The notes under the pieces are model-generated. The model had not been told where the DNA came from and did no database searches. It saw only the letters and a list, made by a program, of their open reading frames with translations. Positions 53,853 to 64,000 of a DNA stretch of 64,000 bases are shown here, one piece after another. The first letter of the stretch is position 1; each line of letters opens with the position of its first letter. Both the position numbers and the translations under genes were made by a program. Source of the stretch: Tubulanus polymorphus (lineage: Eukaryota > Nemertea > Palaeonemertea > Tubulaniformes > Tubulanidae); contig NC_134030.1 in the NCBI RefSeq assembly GCF_964204645.1, positions 4,813,855 to 4,877,854 on the forward strand. The letters are read 5' to 3'.

Positions 53853-56800
53853 GAAACCGAAGTCAAAATGTACCAAATAACCCGCTTGAAAAACAACATT
53901 TAGTTGCAATATAGAATATGAAATATTTCAAACTGTTGTATGACTTCATCGTGGCCAATAAGGTACACAGTCACATGAATAGGTTTCATTGTACTAACAA
54001 TAGACCAGTCTAGGATTTATGCTTCATCGCTTTTGGATTAAAGTTATGACTGTGCAACTGAGAGACTTACGTACCGGTACCTATGTATATTTTACAAAAA
54101 CAATCAAGGGTTTGTGGTCTCGCGGCCTATTAGTTTCCTGATGAAATATTCAAATTAACCTTATTGATTCTTAATAATATATCATATTATTCATTGGCAA
54201 TATATGTGTTATTTTTCTTCAAGGCGCCAATTAACTTTCAATTCAGTTTTCTCGTTATAATGAGGGTCACGATCCATGGTGCATGACAATGAACAGTCCT
54301 GATGACGTAGACCTCTGTGTACCATCATTCACTTCTTGAACGCCGAAACAACAAGGAAACCTTTTTTAGAGATACATCGTTCGTTTGTTTATTTGTTGAC
54401 TGAGATAGAACATAATGTATTTATACGTATATTAATATGTACAAGATTCACCCGACAATATAAATTTACAATCCAATAAATCTAATAATAATAATTATTA
54501 TATAATAATAATAATAATAATGATAATAATAATAAAGAATTCACAAAAAGATGATGAGTGCACGTAACCAACAAATGTTACGAATAAAAACCTACTTCTT
54601 ACAACACTCGCAAAATAAAATTTATCTCTACAAATAAATTAAGTTATTTCCCCATAATATCTAAAATGCACTTAGCAATATCAGTGAATATGTTTTACCA
54701 CATTCAAAATGTACGCAAATACTTCTTGATCCTTTTGATATATGCGTGCCAAAACAGTTTTCAATTACTTTGAAGCACAGGATAAGACATTACCTTTCAA
54801 AAGCGAAATTCTAATTCAGAAATAAGTTAAATACTACCAAATCAGTCACAGTTCGGGAAATTGGGTGAGAGCGATGTTGAGAAAAATATACACATCCATC
54901 GCAATTCAAAACTCAAACTACATTCAATGAAATGTAGTCCACTCGCGATAATCTTATGCCGTTGTATTACATAAAGCACCAAGAGCAATTTTCACAGAAT
55001 CTCTATACATCATTATATCTAATAATCTATTCATCAGAACCGTTCGCAGTTAGTTAACTAGTAATCAAAATATTACCTAATTCGATTTTTAACCAGATCT
55101 CTTTTTTTTCATTTTTGATTACGCTTCATTTTTTCAAATCTTTATAAGAAGATATAATATAGTTTACATATACGGTGTAGAAACACTATTATCATTACGT
55201 TGCTCAGGCATTTCAACATATATACGTATCAAGTTTTTATGTAGGGTTGATCGTTCACGCATCCAAAAATATTCCTATAAAATTACAGTAGAGTGCTTCA
55301 TTCATCAAAAAGTCGAGAATTTCATCGTAAGAAAAATCAAAATAAATAGTGAATTATACATTATGATATTATTTTCTGTCTAGAAAATCATTCGGTACAA
55401 AAATTACGCGACTTAAATTATGTTCATCATTTTCTTATTTTCAAACAGCCACCATTATGTAAAATCTAACACTGAGCAAAATGCAAAAGTTGACACATGT
55501 AATCAATTACTACTATTACAAAATAAATCTCAAAATGCAATATCGAATTCTGTTTGTTCTCGTAGAGAATGAAAATTAAGTTTCGTTTGACTGTTGCTAT
55601 TATGTGTGTGCCAGTTCAACTAATTGCTTTCAATCCTATGAAACCATAAAATGCGAAAGATTTTCATGTTTGTTTTTCCTCATAATCTTTCCTTAAAGCA
55701 TTGATTTTGTTTGATGTTGCAAATTTGATCATTCACTTGTTTGGTATTTAGGTATGAAACATGTTGTGGTATTCAAATAAACTATGAACAGTAGACTCTG
55801 CTTGCCACTGATCTCACAGGATCAAGGAATTCTCTCGCGAGGTATCAACTCCGGGTTTGACCGAGTCTTCTATATTAGGAATTCTCGGATGAATAAAATT
55901 TGTTACCTCAATCGCATTCAATACTTCAAATTGAGGAATTTTCACAGATGATTCGAATTTGAATAAGTAGGTCATAGATGGCAATACAATATATTCTAAT
56001 CTTTTTTTCAACATGATATCTGCCAAAATATACAATACAGAAATCAATTACTGGCACCGGAAGAATGAAGAATAGCGAATCCTTCGTTGTACATTTTCAT
56101 GTACCGCGCGTAAAAAAAATCTATGCACGTTTCAAATTAAGATATACATTTATTTAAACACAATAGTAAATTCGAAGTATCTTTTTATCATTGAAGTACG
56201 TAAGTATATTATGCCAGTTTCACACGCACACAAACTGTACAAAGATATATTCATAGAGAAATTCATGAGATTTCGTTCCTGTCTTCGCTTCATTCGTTTT
56301 CAATTTGTTAATTACAGTTGCAATGTTTTGTGCACATCTGAATGCTCGCACTGCTAAGAGAGCCAGGCGTAATAATGAATGTAGGTGTCATAAGTTGTGA
56401 GTTCACATTCTAAACAACAACAATAACAGAGCAATACGGCAATGATACCGAAATACTTTTTGAAATATTTCTTCAAGCGACTGAAAGCCAAAAGCAGACA
56501 TACTACGTGTGCATGATTGGAAATTTCAACTTTTAATCTACAAGTTTATGACTAAAACGTCAACTTGCAGAGTGTCAAATAAATTGTTGTTTCACGTGAA
56601 CATCATTCTTACACCTCTTAGCATCTATAGACAGTAAAACATGCGTCTATAATCATCCCCCATCATTCATAGATGGAAAGAGTATCAACTGTAATTTATT
56701 CAATAGCAGTTTTTTAAACTATATACAATCTATATATTGTCATAGCGACGAATTAAACAAGAATACATACAACTTAGCGCGAAATCAATAGCATAGCGCT

Positions 56801-57789
56801 GCCACTGGTAGCCATAGCAACCCGGGAACCAGGGGCACTCTAAATTGAAGAATTATCATTTAACATTTTATCTTTATACAACCTAAAACATCTTATAAGC
56901 AACAGGCCCCGTCATTCTGAGTATTTCTTCCTTTTAGTTATTTTCACAGTTCTATGACGCTTTGCAGCTATTTTCGTTTCTCGTTCGAAAGTTCAAAAAA
57001 AATTCATCTCGAATGAACTTCGGAATAATCTACACAATACAGGTGCTATGGCCACCGGAAAAAACTGCTTTTTCACATATTCAGTTGTTACTGAGACAAT
57101 CAGTCCACAATCGTTGGTCTACGCACTTATTCGCATTTATTTACCTACGGAAATGGTTACAACAAAGTTCATCATCGCACGCGTGCCCTTCATCCGGCAG
57201 AAAATAATCCACACCACGAAACAACAACTTATAGAGCTATAATAATTATGTAAAACTGTTGCTAAGAACAGACAAACTTATCGCTTATCCTTTCCCATAT
57301 TTTCATATATTTTTTGCGTATACATATATGTATATATACAGTACAATTATAAGTTCCCGTTTCTTTCATTTAAATACACATCGAAAATTTGACAATGAGA
57401 ATATCGATTCTAGCAAAAAGTCATGATGAGATCTGTTGTAGAAGCTGAAGAGCTCCGCGTTTTTGAGGCTTTTTTTGTCATTTCCTTAGGTTATTGTATT
57501 ACGAATGACGCGATAAAGTTTCAACGTGCTTCACGTCGCGCAGCACATTTTGAACGTAGGTAGCACTTCGGTTTCTTCGGTCGTGCGATGATTTGTCGTT
57601 GCCCGTTTCCAGTGCGTACGGTTGAAATTGTCATTGCTTCGTATCTCGGAGCGTTTATGTTTTTCTATCACATTGTCACGGTGTTTAGACCAGAATTGCA
57701 CATTAAAGATTCTCGGTGACTTGGTCACCTTCGTATACGTATTATATATCCACACTCGTGTACACAGCTATTCATCCAGATTCCATCTC
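53853..57789. other. End of the array and 3' side of the Robo gene
   Basis: Module 4 runs to about 55357 and the duplicated unit to 55489. From 55490 the sequence is single copy in the window. No plus-strand gene was recognised. 56100-57800 may include the 3' untranslated region of the Robo gene on the minus strand; an AATAAA on that strand lies at about 56149-56155. Confidence 0.5.
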
Positions 57790-57804
57790 TCATACTATCG
57801 GCGT
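57790..57804 (-). CDS. robo: Possible last coding codons of Robo in a further exon
   Basis: If the GTAAGT at 58114-58109 is used as a donor, the open frame leaves exon 9 in phase 0 after DPLGD. A poly-T tract plus TTTGCAG lies at 57805-57815; the exon after it would add TPIV and a TGA stop. The alternative is read-through to the TGA at 58100-58102 (ending DVSYM). Only a transcript can decide. Confidence 0.35.
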   Translation of the reverse strand, partial: TPIV

Positions 57805-58099
57805 CTGCAAAAAAAAATCAGAGCTAGTTTTAGGAATATTCTTCTAGAAGATTTTTGATTCATATGAACTTTTTCTAAACGTCTACCATTAGGACTATGA
57901 AGAAATCTTAAGGATTTGTAAAACAGGGGCTGTATTTCAGCCGAAGGCTCAAATAGGTCACGTTCTGTTCCACTATAGAAGAATTTCATCCGATAATTAA
58001 GGTATTAGAAATCGAGCTAAAAGGTTCAGTCATCCTAAAATGAACAACCAGAGGATTTTGGCCCAGTACAAATGATATCATATACCACACCGACCAGAT

Positions 58100-61000
58100 T
58101 CACATATAACTTACATCGCCCAATGGATCCAATGTATTATATGGATGATGTGGATCTCTTTGCGGATCGAATGTGTCATAAATATGCTCTTCGGGGTGCG
58201 TACGAGTCTCACTATCGCTCAGATAATTCGGATTACTGCCGACGTGATGATTACGCTGATTTTTCTTAGGTCGGCCGGTTGTCGCGCACATACGCTGGTT
58301 CATGTTCATGTTGTTCATGGGAAAGTTTGGCCGGTGATAAGTAGGGAGATCGCCTGCAATATACGAAAATATCAACATTACAGCTTATCATCGATATAGC
58401 GTAACCGGAATTGATATCAATTGTGGAACTAAATAAATCACGGATAAATTGAAATAAACGATTCAGTATAAAATAATTCCACAATTGATAACACAGTAAA
58501 CCTCTTCTTACTTGGATTTGATCAACTCAGACTTTTGACTAACTCGGACAAAAAAAAAGAAAACAGAAATCATTTTTCTGACTTCCTAACATATTGGACT
58601 TAGCCCTTAGCTCAGACCAATTTTGCAGGTCCCAGTTTGTCCGAGCTAGGCGAGGTTTACTGTACCTGGTATATGAAAAGTCTTTTTTATATACCGGTGC
58701 CATCGATTGTGGTATGATTTATCAACTCCTAAAACTGAGAAACCCTCAGTCTACCAGTCAATATAGTAGAAATTAAAAAATTTTATCATTCACAAACTGA
58801 GTAACGCCTAACTGAATAACACAGATAATTGGAAACTAAATCAACTAATCACCTATGTTTTAAAGCTCATCTGTCATTATCCTATTGAACTTTAAATTAT
58901 ATCTTTATCAAAACAAAAGGTAATAATAATACAGGCATATATGTATATATAAAAACAGACGCACACAAAAATATTCTTTTTTCAATTCTGTTTTATAGAT
59001 TAAACGAATTCGGCTAAACTTTCTCTTACGGTACTTCTTCGATGTAATGTATCAATAGAAATTAACACAATCATGCAAAAACGTAATATAGAGGACACAC
59101 ATGCTGAGCAGTTTGAAATGTGACCTACGTTGATAGGGGTGTATCTTACCCTGAGCGTGGGCAGGATGTTGTTGCAGTGACGATGGTGGTTTATTCATGT
59201 CGTTTAACTCGCGCGGAGATGGATGACTGCCGTTACGTTCTGGAGGCATCGGAGGCATTCGATGTGTATCACTGCCACTACCCTGATCACTACCGCGTCG
59301 TGGACCGTACTTCATTGCTGTAAATAATTGACAAATAAGATTCCTTAAGCATTTTCGAAACAAATTCAGAAATGCTCACTGATAATGACTAACAGAAGCC
59401 AACTCCTGGGCTTTAGACAAACTACTTGAGAGACTTGACTTATTGTGTCTGGCTACCCTCTACAGGGCGGCCACTTTCCATCTCTTTACTAATTCCCAGA
59501 GTTTTCCATGACTTTTCATGTTATGGTACAAAATACCCTGAGTGAACCAGAAAAATGTCTTGGATTTGAATGTTAAAATTCATTCATTTGTTCTGAATCA
59601 AGTATTGATAAAGAAACACGTGATCAATGAAATTATCCAAATTCACTGAGTTTTTCAGGTTTTTGGTAAAATTTGTCAAATTCCTTGAGTTTCGCAGATT
59701 TTTTCTAAATTTTTCTGATTCCCTGAGTTTTCCAAGTAAGTAGCCACCCCGGTCTATTCTAGCTATTGGCGTACCTTGTTCCTGCAATTGTTTTTTTCGT
59801 TGAGATTTAGGGTAAGGTTTATGAGGTGGCACGGCGCTATAGTTACTGTCCGTGCTGTAAGGTGATTGCGGTCGTTTGGCGCGTTCACGATGTCGATGCT
59901 GACGACGTGCTGAAACCAAACAGAAAAATAAACGTGCAAATAAAACCCGGTGACTTAAAAGAAAAAAGTATTCTAGAAACCATTCGAGCTTCAATTCTCC
60001 AATATCTAATGATAAATTCCTCAACCGAGTTCAAATCGAGAAATCAAAAATTCCGATGAGATAAAATATTGTCGATGGAAACAACCGATACAAGTAGACA
60101 ACGTTTCTGATGTTATATACTTAAAAACAAACATTTTGTCAATGAATTAAGCCATTCGTAAGTAGAAAATAATCATCAACAAGTTGCAAATTTGAAATAG
60201 ATTTGATAGACATAAAATGGAACTAATGATAAATTGTTCGCATGCAAGTCAGGTCGATATTAACACCATGCACTTGAGAGGAACTATTCAAGCAAAGCCA
60301 GCACACAGATATCTACAAATAACGCTAATGCCTAACCCCTCTCACAAAGAAATGAATACCGGTAATTATCACTTCGGCATCAATTCAGGGTATTCCTATA
60401 TGGTGGTTTCGAAATCGGATCCAACGCAGGGGATGGTTTGGGAATGAAGGGGAGGGCTGGTTACTTACGTTTATTATTTTGTTGATTCTCGGCAGGTGTC
60501 ACCGTCGAACCAACAACAGTTAGACCAGAGAGCTCCGCGGCCTTGGCGACGGCAGTGGCAAAGTCTGCCTCGGTTAGGAATGATCCGTCACTCGAGCTAG
60601 CCAAACTTGAGCGTGCACTAGGTACATCAGAGTTACTATTGTCAGTCACGCTAGCCCAAGATGCCATCATAGACCCTGCAAAACAATAATCACTCGATGC
60701 CTAACAACTACTTTATATAGACGACAGTATACTATAGTACAGCACACACCCTGTCACTGATTCCCAAACAGACCCCGTACAAACAAGTAATATTTCTCCC
60801 AGTAATACATTATATGATTATTCCCCCACACCATTCATTATAAAAGGTACAGTACTCCTCCTTAGATATTACATACAGTATTTAAGCGATTAACTGAACA
60901 TGCTAATCTTTTGCCATGCAGAAATCAAAGTTGTTTAATATCCAATCGTAGCAATGAGTTCATATCGACCATTCTAATATGTATGGCCAACTCGCAAAGA

Positions 61001-63955
61001 AAGCTTTCACAGCATAGAAAAACACCTGGATGATTCAGCCTACTCACCATCAACAATATCGCCCCCTATACTTGACTCGGGTGAGCGGTGTTGTTGCTCG
61101 ACATCAGATTCTCCGACATACTCCGGCATTCCCTCCGATACAGGTGATTCCCGTCCATTATAACCAACATCGACGCATAAATGTGGTCCATTCGGTGTAC
61201 ATTCTAACCTATAAACAAACAAAACATGAAATACATTACGTTACATGATGTTAGCCATTATTATACCATATTTTTTAGAATAGGTCCGTTCTAAACTATA
61301 GAATGGACCATTTCTCTGTGTGTGAAAAGAAAATTTGCGTTAATTGCCTTTCAATCGACGGTGCATTTAGTTGGACCAGTGAAAAACAGCGGATTTTAAA
61401 ACATGTATGAATGGACAGCATTAATTTGGTCCATTCTAATGGTCCAGGTACTGGCGTAATCAGAATGGACTAACTGGCAATAGTATGGATGTGGCTGCAT
61501 TTCACGCATTTTGATTCAACTAAACTATATCTTACCTAGCCTGAGGTGAATGCATACATTCACTAGCTATACTGGGTAGTGAAGACTGTATACCTCGATC
61601 CATCAGAGCTCCTTCAGGTGAAACATGCTGAGGTATTGCTGCATACATTCCACGTGACGGGCCTCTCTCCGTATCACTCATACGACGCGGGCACTCGTCC
61701 GTCGGTAAAACTTTATACCCGCGATACGGACCAGAATTACAAGTGCCGCCATTTTCACAGTTCATATAATTATTCGGGTTTCGCGGCGACTGAACGCGAT
61801 TCGCAGTTCCGTCGTTGTAATTACGCGGTGACTGAGTCCGACGCGGGTCGTTATAATCTTGAGGCCAGTTACGACCTTTCGGCGACAGGGAACGCCGATC
61901 GTTTTCGGACATGTTTCTCGGCGGCGTCGGCAGTCGATCCTGCGGGCATCGATACGAGCCGGTACGCGACTGCGACGAAATCGGACTGCGTTGCATCGCG
62001 CGGTTACGATCGTTGAACCGCGTCGCCGGCGATTCGCAGCGTTGATGCGTCGGTGAATCCGGAGGCGTTCCTACGTCGCTCGGAGGAGGGTGCTCCGGCG
62101 GAGGCGGCAAGAAATCGGCGAAATTTAGAACGGGATTTTTCGGTGGCTGCGCGTATTGAGGAGGCATTTTACGTTTTATAGGAATTCCATTTTCATCTAA
62201 AATGTTCAAAACATACATATGTACATACACGTTATTACCTGAAGTACAATTTCATTTGACAGTACTCAATAATACAAACCTATTATGTAACTTCCATTAT
62301 CACTGATCGGACTGTTGGCATCCATTGGCATGTGCTCTGAAACGAAAAAACGTTGTAAGTTTGTCAAAACACATGGTTTTATGTTAATGGTCATAATGCC
62401 ACAACCCAGTTCCACGGTCATGAGTAAAGATTTGACTAAGAGTGATCTAATAATGAACTAATTAAACCATCCAGTTATCAGGTACCAGAGAACCATGGAA
62501 CCAGGTCCTCATCAATACTAATTTCAACACACTAATAGCGCACCAGCATTGAATAATGTTATTTATATCAATGGAAAATAATGATGATGTCGTGGCTATA
62601 AGCACTATTACAGAATTATCTGCAAGCAAATGAACTGGTTAAAACGTGATTAGAATGTGTTGTTGAGGAAAAGGATATCTTTGTGAATTTTTTTATTTCT
62701 AAATCAATCATAACATCAATCTACCCATGATTTTATAGCTGCCATTCAACCGGATGATGAAAGTCTTTCGGTAAGATTATCAAACATTTTTCTTTCAAAG
62801 CGTCACATATTCTATATGTAACGCTATTGTTGCTCAGGGGATTGCTGTATCTTCACAGGAGATCAAAAAGCAGCACCACTTCACAAAGAAATGCGACTGG
62901 AACTGGAATTTACCAGCTGCCAGAACCAAGGCACCAACTATCATACATTAATAGTGAAAATCTGTACTATGAAGTGGAAGCATTCACTGATTCAGTTCGT
63001 CAGGGTAAGCAAAGCAATTTTGGTTACACAGGAAGCTGATGAAAAAATGCACTTCAAACTTTTGGTAATTTTTCAGGTGAACTGGAGCATCCATTAATCA
63101 CACATCCCGATAGCTTAATGAATGCCGAAATTTTAGATGATTGTAGGAGACAGATGAGCGTAGTTTTTGATGATGATCATTGCTTTTTCAAACAGAATGA
63201 AGCGTGCGAAAGCTTTTGTTTTAAGCATGTTTTTATACAATGTTCAGTTTAATAGGTTAATAAAGGCTTGAAGCAGCTGGGTTATTGTGTTACCTGCGTA
63301 ATAAACATTCTCAGGCATGATGAGCATACCCGTACCAGTATTTGGCCGGCTATTATCGGAATTAGAATCGCCCATATCCTGTTTCACGCAGCTGTCACTC
63401 GAATTACTCTTCTGTTGAATATAACCTTTCTGTATAGGTGTAAATGCCGAGCCAGAATTCTGAAAAAAGATAACGAAATATTTGAATATTAGAATCGAAA
63501 AAAAATCATAAAAGATATTCATTTCATCTATTACAATCTGAGGGAGCATCTAAGAATGTCCGGGAAGTGTGACTCCCCAGGAGTATGAATTCAGCTGAGT
63601 ACAGTAGCGATGTTAGACGTAATGGACCATGCTGACAAGGAGACTGTCCGAGTACTTCAAATGCCAAAAAATGATGTTAGAACTCAGCTGAGCGTAATTG
63701 TAGTAATAGATGAAATGGACTGCCACAAAATATGTACCTGTTTATTGATAATATTATTGCTGTTGACGAGAGTAGTTGTCGCGTATGGTGCGACCGGAGG
63801 CAATATCGCGTTGTTTTTATTGTAGAATGTTTTCATATGGGTCAACGTGCCACAGTTTTGATTATACATGTTATCCTCCATGTTCTGATTCATACGTTTA
63901 TCGAGTATGTTCGTTATGTCCGGTTGTTGTACGGCTATCGGTCGAGGTATCGTCG
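58100..63955 (-). CDS. robo: Roundabout receptor (Robo), cytoplasmic tail exons, 5' part off the window
   Basis: Robo is the Slit receptor that steers axons and cells; the cytoplasmic tail recruits Ena/VASP, srGAP and Nck-type partners. Nine exons in continuous phase: 63955-63738, 63459-63294, 62336-62280, 62196-61536, 61208-61048, 60675-60469, 59909-59775, 59317-59150, 58353 to 58100 (or 58115). They encode about 675 residues. CC1 is PYATTTL (first exon); CC2 is NFADFLPPPPEHPPP (fourth exon). The sixth exon has SWASVTDNSNSD, SSSDGSF and ADFATAVAKAAELSGL, closely matching vertebrate ROBO1; the seventh has RPQSPYSTDSNYSAV, also as in ROBO1. Proline-rich segments (MPPMPPER) could serve SH3 partners. 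The Ig, fibronectin and membrane parts are outside the window. The 3' end is uncertain, since a GTAAGT donor lies 15 bases before the stop. Confidence 0.95.
58413..58490. repeat. Inverted repeat in the last Robo introns
   Basis: TATCAATTGTGGAA on the left pairs with TTCCACAATTGATA on the right around about 50 bases, just upstream of the last exon. It is perhaps a tiny foldback element. Confidence 0.6.
59464..59752. mobile_element. MITE-like element in a Robo intron
   Basis: The left end AGGGCGGCCACTTTCC and the right end AGTAGCCACCCCGG (minus strand CCGGGGTGGCTACT) are imperfect inverted repeats. The inside is a chain of short related pieces, CCCTGAGTTTTCC-like and AATTTTTC-like. A related short piece with GGGTGGCCACT and AAAACTCAGG is at about 15190-15265 in a YEATS2 intron, and GTCAGGGAATTTT pieces are near 12575 and 12630. 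Confidence 0.6.
61275..61470. repeat. Repeats of TGGTCCATTCT in a Robo intron
   Basis: AGAATGGACCATT and TGGTCCATTCTAATGGTCC occur in inverse orientation about 140 bases apart, with further AGAATGGAC half-sites. Possibly a degraded MITE. It lies between the exons ending at 61208 and 61536. Confidence 0.45.
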
Positions 63956-64000
63956 CTGTAAGAAGAAAAACAATTCATAATGTAACTCCATACTAATAAA

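Larger units (their letters stand above)
46250..55489 (+). repeat. Tandem segmental duplication, unit 2
   Basis: Second copy of the roughly 10-kb unit at 36258-45480. Corresponding starts: GPCR 37550 and 47539, methyltransferases 39682/49672 and 43128/53127, AT-rich ORF 41907/51904. The offset drifts only from 9,989 to 9,999, showing a handful of small gaps. Confidence 0.9.

Noticed and set aside
55814-56047. 77-codon minus-strand frame
   Set aside because: No homology, no splice signals and AT-rich context; probably chance in the Robo downstream region.
61579-62016. 145-codon plus-strand frame
   Set aside because: Antisense of the large Robo exon 61536-62196, which has clear Robo motifs and matching splice phases.

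Overview
The window is animal nuclear DNA: introns with GT-AG borders, AT-rich spacers, many dispersed repeats, and genes that are clearly metazoan (roundabout receptor, YEATS2, a tetraspanin of the 13/31 type, class A GPCRs). Gene content, an invertebrate-type LINE and lineage-specific gene arrays suggest a marine invertebrate bilaterian, perhaps a lophotrochozoan. The species cannot be fixed from sequence alone.

Layout. 1-2366: decayed LINE retrotransposon on the minus strand, entering its reverse transcriptase at the left edge. 2367-7800: three tandem ATP-grasp ligase copies on the plus strand, the first a deletion pseudogene, the next two intact two-exon genes. 7801-9824: gene-free, with a MITE, a tRNA-like relic and a telomere-like patch. 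9825-16734: a complete 17-exon YEATS2 gene (ATAC histone acetyltransferase subunit, acyl-lysine reader). 17520-19113 (minus): a seven-exon type II thioesterase (OLAH-like), head to head with a plus-strand tetraspanin (19473-24322) that has two alternative, nearly identical last exons. 24323-28371: repeat-rich spacer with MITEs and a 29-bp minisatellite. 28372-32273 (minus): an unrecognised coiled-coil protein gene and a three-exon carbohydrate sulfotransferase. 33424-34578 (minus): an intronless class A GPCR.

35600-55490 is a young tandem segmental duplication with a period of about 10 kb. Each unit holds an intronless peptide-type GPCR, two copies of a PrmC/HemK-like small-domain methyltransferase (each in its own ~2.26 kb repeat module) and a small very AT-rich ORF. 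Two GPCR copies in or beside the array have internal deletions; one leaves an open 59-codon, single-helix frame. The methyltransferases are intronless and look bacterial in architecture, so horizontal acquisition followed by local amplification is a reasonable hypothesis.

58100-63955 (minus): the last nine coding exons of a roundabout (Robo) axon-guidance receptor, covering much of the cytoplasmic tail with CC1 and CC2 motifs; the 5' part lies beyond the right edge.

The genes do not form one pathway. The most unusual parts are the GPCR-methyltransferase array, the ATP-grasp array, and the duplicated terminal exon of the tetraspanin. All exon borders were placed by eye from splice dinucleotides, reading frame and phase continuity.
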